From the NCBI GenBank assembly GCA_036873755.1, contig JAVTVY010020443.1:1-64000 (forward strand): a stretch of DNA of 64,000 bases. The letters run 5' to 3'. Within the stretch, counting starts at the first letter, position 1. Each line of letters opens with the position of its first letter. Below are positions 22,601 through 32,773 of the stretch, one piece after another. Under the pieces are notes generated by a model. The model did no database searches. It was not told the DNA's origin and saw nothing but the letters and a program-made list of their open reading frames with translations. The DNA is from Hanleya hanleyi (lineage: Eukaryota > Mollusca > Polyplacophora > Lepidopleurida > Hanleyidae). Position numbers and translations under genes: made by a program.

Positions 22601-25600
22601 AGGGCGACCGGCCCAGTGACAGTCATCAATCGTTGCCTTACCGGTCTATATTTCTCCTCTATGGTATCTTCGAATCATGCTTCGGAGTTTATACAGTTTT
22701 TATTATGGAATTAGTATCATGAACGTGTGATTTTGCATCAGAAAGAAATAAAAACACGGAGGTTCGAAACGAAAAAAACTGACATTCTGATGGCGCCAAA
22801 AAACGGAAGCATGCGATATCAAGGGGACACAACTCCCAACATACAAAGCCTGAATTCATCCAATCAAATGCGGGTCAATTCTACAGCGCGGGACAGCACG
22901 CACACGGAAGTGGATGGAAATCAGTGTGAATGCAGTAATTTCTCATCTCCGGATCCTCCGGACCGCAGATTCGATATGCAAAACGGCTCAAAAGCGAAAA
23001 TTGACTCTGTGAACATAAAAACATTCCAGAAGTGGTCATTTCACGATGACTTTAGAAAAGTTTTGTCTGCTTTTGTTTTACTTTCTACACATTTCACATT
23101 TTATTTTTTTCAACACCGTCCCTTTTATTCCATGCCTGGGTGCTTCTTGCTGAATTTCTGACGAATAAGTTGCACATGTTACATCGCAGTTTGAGAATAT
23201 TGCCATCAGCTGCTGTTTCAAAGACTCTCAAAACAATTTTGTATTTTATTGTAATAATATATATATAATAATATATAATACACATTTTCTTCATTTTCAG
23301 AAAAAAATTTGGCTAACCTGTTTACGTAACCAATGGGTTACGCAACCTAGTCCTACGTAACCGAACAATAGGTTACGTGAACATCGTGACCCAGAACTAT
23401 TTTTGGGTTACGCAAATTTTTGAAATTTCGAGGCCGGACGCTTACATGATGCAATTAAAACAAGTGCAATTACAGTGCTATACATCACATTATCAAGTTC
23501 CTGTTGCTTCTCACCAAATGCATTGAAGCAACAGGAACCTGAACCCACCCAACCACCCACTGCTTCAAAGAAGAAATCTTTGAAGCAACAGGGAACCAGA
23601 CACCCTCCATCCACCCTATATAACACTGAGGATGGCACACGAGACACAGACAGGACGCTTAAATGGTCCAATAAAGACAAGTGATATTACAGTGCTAGAC
23701 ATCACATTATCAAGTTCATGTTGCTTCTGAACAGGAGCATTGAAGTAACAGGAACCCGTGCCCACCGGACATCGACCAACCACCCGCTGCAGCGAACAGT
23801 CTAGGACTAGTTGCATTCACAAGAAAAGCTAACGGTCAGACAGACAGACACTATAATACAATAACTCTCAGCACTCGTAATGATAGGCTTACTCTGGTAT
23901 GAACTTTGGCCCCTTCTGTACGCTTCTTTTTATGTGGATTACTGGCTGCATCACTCTCTTCTTCATTTGGATTCACGTCTAAAAGTACAACAATGTGGAA
24001 TTATTACTGATCATTATAAAGCTCATGGATTTCTTGAGAGCAGGTCATCAACTCTGCTTACTTGTTAGAAGGTAATGGCCAACACAGAATAATATATAGC
24101 CACCCCTGTGCAATACACCAGCAGATAATGTTGTTGACACACCTAGAGACAAATGTGAATGAAAGGCAAGAAGCTTGTTGAAATTGGGGCATGCTACAAA
24201 TCGGCGTAAGGCATTTCAAACAGAATGGCATGATGTGCCGAGTTGGAACTCCTAAGAACTCCCGTATACTTCTTGGAACTCAGCAGAGAAAGGATGGAGG
24301 AATGGCATGCGCTATCCCAATTGGAAATTCTCTCCATGATGATCAGAACACCAAAGTGGGCAATGGGCATCTCATTTGGATCACCGGTATATGCCATTCC
24401 TATGAAGGAACATATGCTCTACTTTCAAGAAGCTCCCTAATACTGATCAGTCATTGAGTAGGAAAGCCTAAAGAGAACTGCTGATAGCGCAAATCATTCA
24501 GTGCAAATAAATGGCCACTAAACTGTCATAGAAATGGATGATATAAAATATTTGTGAGAATAAATTACTTGCAAATTTCAAAAAATTATTTCTTCAATAC
24601 TGCAGTCAGCTGTCGTATGGTAACTTTCAAATCCAACTGACATCTCAAACACACCATCTTAGCTTGCTAAGGGCATTTCACGTTCCACTTAACACTACCC
24701 TTAGCTCAATGGCTTCGTTCTCCGTGTATTTCGCCCCATGTCAGCTTCCAGAAGCATCAAGTCACATGTCCGCTCTATTTAAACGAGCCAATGAAATTAT
24801 CAAAATTCAAATATTTTGACCTGGGAATCTCAGATGTGAGACATGTCGATTGCTCGAGGCGCAAGACTGTGGGAGACCAAACCGAAGTTGTGCGAATTAG
24901 CTATTTTATTTCTCACTCTAATGGAGCATGCTTCTTTGTTTTTCTTAAGAAAAATCATATTACAAACGGCCTAACATATTAGAAAAAAATAAAATCGGCG
25001 GCAGTTCACAGGAAAATGATATGATTTTTCTTTTGTGATGGGGGCACTTCGAGGCCCACCAAGAGATCATTTCAATCGATCGCTTTCTGGAGGTGTGTCT
25101 TCATTTTATGAATGTGATTGCGCCGATGTCGGGTCTCACGGGACCAATCGCATGTGACCATTTGGGAAACGCCCTATTAGACTCAGATATCACCCGTTCT
25201 TCCGTTCTCATAACTTCTATGAGCAGAAGTTTCTACGTATGATCGTGCCATGCGTTCGGATGATGAAACACATTGTTAGTAATAAATATAGAGATATTAA
25301 ATACCCAAGTGTAATTTCATTCACTTACTTTCATTCTAATCTCGCTTTAAGTTGATCATTTTTGATAAACCACATTTTCATGTGTTCAACTTATTCGGTA
25401 ATCTGCTTGAGTGTAAAACACTATAAAACAGTACCCCTGGGTTATCTCCCTTTTAGTAGCAGCAGATATCCCCAACATCCCCAACAAGAGGATTGGACTG
25501 TTCAAGTTTTACAACATTTCTATTCTGATCAATATATTGAAATTTAGAAAGTGAGTTACAATGGTATTGTCTTGAGGATTGAATTGATAACACCTGTGGA

Positions 25601-28600
25601 AATTATGAATGAATTAATAACACTCGTGGAAAGTTATGAATAAATTAATAACATCTGTGGAAAGTTAAACAATAAATCCAGTAGATCCACTGATGATTCT
25701 TACATAATACACGAGTAGTGTAACTGCGAAGAATGACAAATTAATGATGTTGTCATGGTATTGCAGTCTATTATTAGACAGGATGCTTCTACAATATATC
25801 ACGCAAGCTTGTTTACCTGGGTTAATCACTTCGATCTTTCTAGAAGATTATTATAAATTGTATGTAGGCCGGATGATGATGTAATGCATATTCGAGAGGC
25901 TTCTTGATTTGGTAGAATGTACTGAAATGCCGCATAAAGTATAAATAGCATAACACTCAGTTATTCTAGAGGGAATATTTGACTGTTAATCCTTGACTTC
26001 ACAAACCTTTATGTTACGTTTTTCTGTTATTGTAAGTTTGATGTAACAATGTTGTTTATATGACTTGTATATTTCGGTCTACATTAGGCCAAGTTCAGCA
26101 AGTTTTACACTCTAGCAGATTGAACTTGTACTCATCTCATAAGCCTACCGTTTAAGATACCTCTGTATATACTCTATCAATGTTTAACTTCAGTGTCTAG
26201 CATGTATGTATTACTCTGATCACATGTATTGTTTACTTTTATTTCCACCAATCACTGTACTTAAGTCTATTCACGCTGAACATGTATATATTAGATATTT
26301 TATCTAGTACTTGTTACTTGCTGATGATGGCCTAATAATAGACCGAAATGCACAAGTTGTACAAACAACAGCATGAATTTGTCATTCTTCGGAGTTACAC
26401 TACTCGTGTGTTAAGCAATAAGTCTCAAATAACTTACTAGCTGACCATATTTTCAACATCTTGTCCCAGGAACCACTGCAAATCTGAAATATAAAATAAA
26501 ATAATAAAATATATTTATATTCTCTAATCATAGATTTAATGCATTTTCAGTATAGACTTTGTCATCACATGGTCATAGGATGAACATTCACACTCGAGAG
26601 ATGAGCTACATTGGGTTGAAAGGGGACGGAATTGGACGGAAGGTGATGAGAGGAGGGATGGGTGTCATGTCTCTGTGAGTTTTATGTTACCTTATACAAA
26701 AAATCTAGGCTTGCATCAAAGTGAATAAAACAAAAAAACAAACGATACCCTTGTTTTAGTGGAGTCGACTGCCACACAATCCACACTGCCAGCATGTCCT
26801 CTACAGGCGTGTATGCAGTCTACTTCATTCTTCTCTCTATCCCACTGCCATATTAGTAACGTCTGGTCATGTGATCCACTGACAAATGCGCTGATTGGTT
26901 CATCTTCTATGAATTGGAAGAATGGGAATTTGTCATAGTTAAAGGTGAAATGCAAAGGTTTTTAGATTCTCCTTTTTGTATTTTATACTGGTTGAACAAT
27001 GATAGACCGATATTTCTGTCTACTTTTCTTCGTTTATTGTGAAATAAGTTTGTCTGTCAGAAGCTTTTAACTAATAACCGAAGCCCAGCTGAATTCTGAT
27101 TTGCAAACCATCATTGCTTATCTTTCCTTGATTGTGACGTCACATCAGAACAGCCCCCCAAAGGCTCAACGTTACAGGTATTGACGTCCACAAACCAGCG
27201 TCAAACAAGGGCAGATAAGCGATGTGGATTTCCTTTCTAAATAGACTGTCGTTATAACATTAGCTAACCCATGGAGAGCATAAAAAGAAAAATATGAAAA
27301 CCTTTGCATTTCACCTTTAAACATATAATACAAAAATAACAGAGGAACATTCTTGTGGAGACAGGAGAATATGATCCGGTGAGGAAGGTTTAATATATAG
27401 TTCAGTCATAATTTAAAGAGGTATATGTACTCGCCAGTTGTCAGAGTACTGCAGGGTGAGTGAGTGAATAGGGTTTAACGCCCCTTTCAACATTTGTTCA
27501 GCTATATCACGTCGGGGAAGGGAGGGGCGGGGGTACCTGTTTTTAACAGAGCAGATCTAATGCTGACATTTTATAGTGCTGCGCACCGAAATATCATATC
27601 ATAGGAAGACATGACACCCCACTCAGTCACATTATATGGACACCGAGCGAACCAGTCCTTGTTTTATCATCTTAATGCTGAGCTTAAGCAAGCCAAAACA
27701 TGATCCTTACTGTCTTAGAATATGAGCTCTATTTTTTTATACCCTATACACTGTTTTTTATTATGATTGTTATAGCACTTGGCTCCTAGGCAGAGCATCG
27801 ATATATGATGACTGATCGAGTTTTTATAAATAAAGCTTCTATTCTATTCTATTCTATTAATAAATTCTGCAAAATTCTCTTGAGGCACACACAGAAATAT
27901 ATATCTCTATCAAAGGGTAGTTAAAAATAAACTGTCATGCATTTAATTTGCATAATAATAGGCCAAATATCTGTCATGCTACTGGAACAACATTGACTGG
28001 TTCTTCAGATGGTACATTAATTTTATGACATGGAACAATAGATAGATAAACGGGTCCGAAGTTTTGGAACGTTGGTTAAAAAGGAACCAAAAGTTAATAA
28101 GAAAAAAACGGCCTTTTTCACCTCCATTTTAGAGAGCGAGATCTCCCTAACCTGTTAAGTCACCAGTTCATGTGGACCATTGCCACTGTACACAATCCCT
28201 TCCAAATGAATAGGGAGATTCCTAAATTTGTAGACACCAGAGTGTTCAGTCTGCTCTCTTTTAAGAGTTAAAATTATATTTTTTCTAAGCAAATTCCCTT
28301 TATCAAATGAAGTCTGAAACCCTATGCGCCCCTTTTTCTCATAAAACAGAACCCATGATATTCCCTGGTGAAAACAGTCAAACTAACCAGTCCAATCAAA
28401 TCCCTTTGCGTGGGAGTGATTGCACCAGTATATAATTAGTGGGAGTAACTGCCGCATATGGTTGGCCATCCCTGCCAGAATTCGTCATTTAGAGGCTGCC
28501 TCTAAATAATATATACCATGGTATAAAATGCCAAGCCTGCCATAATTCGTATTTAGAGGCTACCTCTAATTATTTTGTACCATGGTATAAAATGCCGAGC

Positions 28601-31600
28601 CTGCCATAATCCCTATTTAGAGGATGCCTGTAAATCGCCAAGCCTGCCACAATTCGTATTTAGAGGCTGCCTCTAATTATTTTGTACCATGGTATAAAAT
28701 GCCGAGCCTGCCAAAATTCGTATTTAGAGGCTGCCTCTAATTATTTTGTACATTACTTACAGTCTATATGGAAAAAATTTGATTCCATTAACTCCGCAGT
28801 CCTGTAATTTTATGCTAACTTGATCGCGTTTCGCCGCAGTCGGGTAAAATATATACGGTAGTCCCCCGCACGTGGTCGAGTGTCTGCACACGGCCCGCTA
28901 TTGAATCATTCTTCAGTTTCCAGCATTCGTATATCAAATATCATTTTTTCAATCAGCATTCCTTTATTTGAAAAATCCCTATTTAGAGGATGCCTGTAAA
29001 TCGCCAAGCCTGCCACAATTCGTATTTAGAGGCTGCCTCTAATTCCTATTTAGAGGATGCCTCTAATTCATTTTAGCCGTAAGTCGTAATTTTCGCCTTC
29101 TTATTACTTCCACCAATGATATGCGCTTTCACAAATTTGGTGCCATATCTCTACGCTTGTTACAAGTTTACTCATTGGTCAAATTTAATATTCTTGATAT
29201 GACATCGAGTTGTTTATGACTTACGGCCAAAATGAATTAGAGGCATCCTCAAAATGGGAAATATGGCAGGCTTGGCGATTTTATACCATGGTACAAAATA
29301 ATTAGAGGCAGCCTCTAAATACGAATTATGGCAGGCTCGGCATTTTATACCAGGGTATACATTATTTACAGGCAGCCTCTAAATACGAATTGTGGCAGGC
29401 TTGGCGATTTACAGGCATCCTCTAAATAAGAATTATGGCAGGCTCGGCATTTTATACCATGGTACAAAATAATTAGAGGCAGCCTCTAAATACGAATTAT
29501 GGCAGGCTTGGCATTTTATACCAGGGTATATATTATTTACAGGCAGCCTCTAAATACGAATTGTGGCAGGCTTGGCGATTTACAGGCATCCTCTAAATAA
29601 GAATTATGGCAGGCTCGGCATTTTATACCATGGTACAAAATAATTAGAGGCAGCCTCTAAATACGAATTATGGCAGGCTTGGCATTTTATACCATGGTAT
29701 ATATTATTTAGAGGCAGCCTCTAAATGACGAATTCTGGCAGGGATGGCCAACCATAGCCGCAGTTAGTTTACTTCTGGATGTCGACAGCCGATCCACAAA
29801 GACATCACAGTCTAAATGTTGACAGCTGACATCACCCATGCTGAGATCAAAGCTTTCTTCCCTCCAGCTGTGCTCGGTGTTGAGTTCTCGCACCACACCA
29901 ATGGAATTGTCAGTTTCGGTTAGGTATCACTAGGAAACTTTTTTCTGGAGAGATCCTGACAGATGCTTATGACCATGATGACTGACCGAGGCTCCAAACT
30001 GGTAATATGCATCGAAGATAATCGAGTACATTCTAGCGATATATAAACAGACTCGTGCAAATGTATTGCAACAAAACGACCTAGCCTTCAAGATACTCCG
30101 GGTATGACCCTGATATGAGGAAAATTAGAACACACAAGGGCTAATCAGGAAGCACAAGGGCAATCAGAACCCACCACGAAGACAGTTCATGTTGTCAAAC
30201 TGACCTTGTTTAAGCCAGCACACACATTTAACTGGGTCTGTGTGACCTGGGATAGCCATGACTGCTGTACCATCAGTCCTCCATAATCTCACTGTGTTGT
30301 CATAGCAACCAGACAAAATACTGAAAACAACAAAAATTTCAAGAATTTTCAAACAAATGTCAAAATTTTGTCAAACAAAAGAATGTAGAATTGAACCAGG
30401 ACAATTAATGTTGCACGAAACCTCAAGATAAAAAATGTTGTATTCAAAATACGATTTCGGTACTGAACACATGTGAGCAGTTAGAAATCTTTCCAAACAA
30501 ATGGGAAATTCTTCTGAGAAAAGAATGCAGGGTTTGAAGGGATTCAATTTCAGGTTTAAGCCAACACCTCCAATATCAGAAACAAGTACATGTATGTTAC
30601 GTATTTTGAATGACCTCACCATTTAAAATGTAACAGCTGTGATACTTGATACATGTGCAACATAACGATGTGAATAATAAATGTACCAAAATTTCCCCAA
30701 CATTTCACTCGTATTCGGTCTCGGGGAATTCGAAAGCAGCTTTCTACAGTGGGTGAGTGCAAGCAATGCAGAGAATGGAATAGAGTAATGACAATGTAGT
30801 GCTGTGACATTGTTAATCTATCCAACATCACAAGTTCCAATATCCTAATTTAGTATACCACAGTTACACTTTGCGAATAGGCAGACATATGTGTATTATT
30901 TTCAATCCCACATGCCTGATGTATCATACCTGATAACATACTAAATAACTCACTATTTCATCGTGGACTGGACACAACTGACCCAGTCATCATGGAGGAG
31001 GGAGTTGTGAGGCTCCGGAGTGGGGTGTCTCTCTACATATTCCACAGACACAACAGCTTCCTGAAAATAAGATATGTAAGTTCAAATCAGAAAATGACCT
31101 ATTTGAGTATAACGGAGTACAACAAAAAACCAAATTCACACCACTAATCCACCAGTTTTGAATGGCATGTAACCGTAGTTAACATATTGTGAATGCCTTC
31201 TCTGGAATTGTACCTTAATGATTACCGAGTTCAGAGTGTTAAGTGAAGATCTGCATTACTGTCATGATTTACTGCTGACATATGTGAAAGTGTTGATATA
31301 TCATTGATGTATAGAATAGATTATGTGAAAGTGAACGCAAGTGTTACTACGATAACTTACTGTTGATGTTTCCTTTTGTTCCAAATGTTTCCCCAGTGAG
31401 ACACGGAGAAACTCTCCATCAATCAGGAAATCAAACTCCACATTTCTGTCCCCTTCTGTCAAAAGCAAAGAAATGGAAAGCAAGAGTATTACCTATGTAT
31501 GCGTGTACTTCAACTGGTGAATATAATATATGTGTATATACAGCAGAACACAACATATAGTGGGAGCTCCTGACTAATATCAATCAATCACCTAATGAAA

Positions 31601-31836
31601 CAGTGGGACGTGAGCATGTATCCTGGCTGCTGGGCTGCAGAACGTGGTTTGGGAATCTGTCCCACATTTCTATATTCAACGTAAAAGTAAATATTGAAGA
31701 AATAAAATATGAACCAGGATTCTAGTTTTGTTAAATATGTGATTTACCATGTGACAGTAAGCTGTTTATTAGAGCGCTAAGATCTTTCGTCGTCACATTT
31801 GATGGCACAGAAAATGGAGAGTCTGGTACAGAATAC
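16529..31836 (-). CDS. WDR12: WDR12 (YTM1 homologue), ribosome biogenesis WD40 protein, partial
   Basis: Eight minus-strand coding exons were assembled by eye: 31836-31748, 31455-31361, 31060-30954, 30320-30205, 26906-26749, 26483-26438, 23978-23893 and 16669-16529. Every junction has GT-AG and the phases fit throughout. The product has the N-terminal NLE domain (FSVPSNVTTKDLSALINSLL, VEFDFLIDGEFLR), then WD40 repeats (ILSGCYDNTVRLW, FVSGSHDQTLLIWQW, ICSGSWDKMLKIW, CTASWDHTIRLWD), with an acidic/Lys-rich linker (KKKRTEG) between the third and fourth. WDR12 joins PES1 and BOP1 in the nucleolar PeBoW complex needed for 28S rRNA maturation and 60S assembly; its NLE domain binds midasin. The first coding exon and the last three or so WD40 repeats were not found in this window. 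Confidence 0.93.
16841..16962. mobile_element. Short SINE-like insertion with 11-bp target duplication
   Basis: The 122-bp insert is flanked by ATTACAATAGG at 16830-16840 and 16963-16973. The duplicated copy of this region at about 20190 lacks the insert, giving an unoccupied site. The insert carries a GCCGGAGTACCCGGAGAGAA block, also present in inverted orientation at about 42600-42720. Confidence 0.8.
17289..18567. repeat. 27-bp minisatellite, array 1
   Basis: About 48 tandem units near ATTAATGGGTACAACCAGAG plus TCTCCAC, with 25-bp variants lacking AG. Because the unit length is a multiple of three and lacks stops in several frames, both strands show long artefactual open frames of the type NGYNQSLKI. 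These are not genes. Confidence 0.9.
18665..20150. mobile_element. MITE-like element with internal 160-bp tandem repeats
   Basis: The left end near AATTGTATGCCCCCCC and the right end near GGGGGGAGCATAATT are inverted. The interior from about 19025 to 20060 has about six diverged units of some 160 bp around GGGCCATAACTCTTGAAAAT and GAGATCCAGCCCGGACAAG. It ends in (GACG/GAAC)n and GCGATCGCTATATGGG. Such GGGCCATAACTC repeats are, in my recollection, common in mollusc genomes. No protein gene is present. Confidence 0.6.
20507..20598. repeat. 27-bp minisatellite, array 2, left part
   Basis: The same unit as array 1. The array is split here by the TTAA element at 20599-21673 and resumes at 21674. 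Confidence 0.85.
20599..21673. mobile_element. TTAA-flanked DNA transposon, non-autonomous, 1075 bp
   Basis: The insertion sits exactly inside a minisatellite unit whose TTAA is duplicated (20595-20598 and 21674-21677). The inverted termini begin AGTGAACGTAAAGGCTG and stay similar for about 30 bp (then CAACAT.CAC). A TTAA duplication is the signature of piggyBac and Kolobok superfamilies. No transposase frame was recognised. Confidence 0.85.
21674..22290. repeat. 27-bp minisatellite, array 2, right part, with SINE tails
   Basis: Diverged units continue after the TTAA element. Two SINE-type tails in minus orientation interrupt or abut it at about 21905-22000 and 22292-22355 (GTGAGTGAGTGA, then AACGTCGCTTTCAAC and ATCACGACG-like sequence). 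Confidence 0.75.
22360..23890. repeat. Diverged interspersed repeat split by a 970-bp element
   Basis: The blocks at 22360-22465 and 23436-23800 share TCCATCCACCCTATA...ACAC.GAGGA and ACACAGACAGGACGCT. Related sequence lies inverted at about 45775-45975 and 46450-46545. The repeat includes a hairpin around TGCTTCTC...GAAGCAACAGG. No coding function is seen. Confidence 0.55.
22466..23435. mobile_element. DNA transposon-like insertion, 970 bp, 8-bp target duplication
   Basis: It is flanked by GGACGCTC (22458-22465) and GGACGCTT (23436-23443), the sequence seen uninterrupted near 23655. Termini are inverted around CCTCGAAATTT. Both subterminal regions carry several GGTTACG motifs. An 8-bp duplication fits the hAT superfamily, but the terminal bases are not typical. 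The 144-codon open frame at 22727-23161 is unrecognised and could be a transposase relic. Confidence 0.65.
23893..23978 (-). CDS. WDR12: WDR12 exon: acidic/basic linker between WD40 repeats
   Basis: 86 nt, entering in phase 1 and leaving in phase 0. The acceptor is TTTTAG|ACGTG and the donor AGA|GTAAGC. It encodes an acidic segment (NPNEEESDAAS) followed by a Lys/Arg cluster (HKKKRTEG), the same layout as the linker of vertebrate WDR12 and a plausible nuclear localisation signal. It was found by phase and position, because the frame is too short for open-frame lists. Confidence 0.85.
23979..25708. other. WDR12 intron sequence
   Basis: No exon or clear element was recognised. The two-frame overlap at 24190-24460 has no recognisable protein similarity. 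Confidence 0.4.
25709..26409. mobile_element. MITE-like element, about 700 bp
   Basis: The termini ACACGAGTAGTGTAACTGCG at the left and the inverted near-identical sequence at the right (TTCGGAGTTACACTACTCGTGT) form repeats of about 38 bp, extending to GAATGACAAATT. No target duplication was resolved. The right tip lies 28 bp from the splice donor of the WDR12 exon at 26438-26483. Confidence 0.75.
26438..26483 (-). CDS. WDR12: WDR12 micro-exon: ICSGSWDKMLKIW
   Basis: 46 nt, entering in phase 0 and leaving in phase 1. The acceptor is ATTTCAG|ATTTGC and the donor GCTA|GTAAGT. It encodes the strand pair and closing of a WD40 blade (GSWDKMLKIW), matching the vertebrate protein closely. Confidence 0.9.
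26749..26906 (-). CDS. WDR12: WDR12 exon: WD40 blades FVSGSHDQTLLIWQW and CRGHAGSVD
   Basis: 158 nt, entering in phase 1 and leaving in phase 0. The acceptor is AATTCATAG|AAGATG and the donor AGG|GTATCG. It encodes a full blade end (SGSHDQTLLIW) and the GH start of the next (CRGHAGSVDCVAVD). Confidence 0.92.
26943..27316. mobile_element. TTAA-flanked MITE, 374 bp
   Basis: TTAA at 26939-26942 and 27317-27320 flanks inverted termini AGGTGAAATGCAAAGGTTTT, near perfect over 20 bp. There is no coding capacity. It lies 36 bp upstream, in the minus-strand sense, of the acceptor of the WDR12 exon at 26749-26906. Confidence 0.85.
27317..28445. other. WDR12 intron with a SINE tail and ATTCT repeat
   Basis: A SINE-type tail in minus orientation lies at about 27454-27520 (GTGAGTGAGTGA...TTTAACG...ATATCACG). 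A short (ATTCT)n run lies near 27838-27858. No exon was recognised. Confidence 0.5.
28446..29766. mobile_element. Foldback element 3, about 1.3 kb
   Basis: The ends are inverted (TAACTGCCGCATATGGTTGG on the left and its close complement on the right) and symmetry continues to the centre near 29148 (AGCCGTAAGTCGTAA facing TTATGACTTACGGCC). The arms are built from units of about 60-65 bp that themselves contain the palindromes TTAGAGGCAGCCTCTAA and TACCATGGTA. The left arm carries a 224-bp foreign segment at 28752-28975. No gene is present. Confidence 0.85.
28752..28975 (+). repeat. Dispersed 224-bp segment, copy 1
   Basis: This is about 95 percent identical by eye to 61127-61349 in the same orientation. 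Shared blocks include GCACGTGGTCGAGTGTCTGC and ACACGGCCCGCTATTGAATC. It replaces part of a repeat unit in the left arm of foldback element 3 and is absent from the right arm. Confidence 0.85.
29767..30204. other. WDR12 intron sequence
   Basis: No exon or element recognised between foldback element 3 and the WDR12 exon at 30205-30320. Confidence 0.4.
30205..30320 (-). CDS. WDR12: WDR12 exon: first WD40 blade ILSGCYDNTVRLW
   Basis: 116 nt, entering in phase 2 and leaving in phase 1. The acceptor is GTTTTCAG|TATTTTG and the donor CAAG|GTCAGT. It encodes ILSGCYDNTVRLW and IPGHTDPVKCVCW, the blade end and the next GH. Confidence 0.92.
30954..31060 (-). CDS. WDR12: WDR12 exon: end of NLE domain and start of propeller
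   Basis: 107 nt, entering in phase 0 and leaving in phase 2. The acceptor is ATTTTCAG|GAAGCT and the donor AAATA|GTGAGT. It encodes VVSVEYVERHPTPEP and LLHDDWVSCVQ, aligned with the conserved EYVE and HDDW of vertebrate WDR12. Confidence 0.9.
31361..31455 (-). CDS. WDR12: WDR12 exon: NLE domain core VEFDFLIDGEFLR
   Basis: 95 nt, entering in phase 1 and leaving in phase 0. The acceptor is TTTGACAG|AAGGGG and the donor ACA|GTAAGT. The VEFDFLIDGEFLRVSL motif is the most conserved part of the NLE domain. Confidence 0.92.
31748..31836 (-). CDS. WDR12: WDR12 exon: N-terminal part of NLE domain
   Basis: 89 nt, entering in phase 2 and leaving in phase 1. The acceptor is TTTTTCAG|GTATTC and the donor CATG|GTAAAT. 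It encodes YSVPDSPFSVPSNVTTKDL. The preceding first coding exon, which should supply a short Met-leading segment, was not located. Confidence 0.85.
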
Positions 31837-32250
31837 CTGAAAAATAGAGGAAAAAAATGAAAGAAATTAACTTAAATTTATTTTAAATTAACAAGTACAT
31901 AAACCACATGATTCACAGATATTTGTTTTGTAAGCTTATTTTGTTTGAAAAAGCTTATATTAGGAATCCTCGAGTTCAAAGCACCCTCCGCAAACTGACG
32001 AGTACTGTACTTCTCACATGCCATGTATCTAGAGGTGTAGCTAGAGGGATATTCCTCAAATATGTAAATGCAGAGGAGTACTACTCACGACACTACACAG
32101 AATCTTGTCTTATGAAGCTCCCTACTCTTCAATACACTCATTTAGTGATAGTGGGCCTTCATCTGGACTGAGAAGTTCAGAACCTGTGCAAATTTATCAT
32201 AAAACTGGGAGTGAACTTCCTATCTTAACTATTATAACATAGCAAATCAT
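31837..32250. other. Upstream WDR12 intron
   Basis: No start exon was recognised here. The promoter and first exon of WDR12 must lie further right, possibly beyond the inverted-repeat element at 32.25-37.19 kb. Confidence 0.35.
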
Positions 32251-32773
32251 GCCTTACGCTATGCATTGAAGCTATGCACTCAAGGGTCGCCAACACACCG
32301 GCTGTTACCACGAGGTTACACTCTCGGAAAATGGCCCACAAATAATTCATCTTTATCGATCAGGTAACATTTACAGTCCATAGTGATGCCCCGATAATCC
32401 AAACGTGTAATGAGCCTGTGAACTTTTCAGTCCATACCCCACTTCATAACAACTGCCATGTCATTTTAACGCCAAATTCACCGATATGATGAAGTCAATT
32501 TGTGAAGGTCGTGGGGAAATCTAAAATTTGATGTTGGTTATTTCGTAAAAACTGATGGAAATGGCACTGTGTAGGCATAATAATAACCGCCATTAGTCTT
32601 CAATCTTGTAAGCTACTTACTAAGATACTCGCATTTCATTTATCAACCCTACTGGTAACAGGTAATATGCCCAAGCAAAACATGCATATACAAAATGCCC
32701 CATAGGGGCCGGGCCGTTTTGGACAGGGTTCAAATTGACATTACCATATACCTACCTTGCCCTGCGACGTCAT

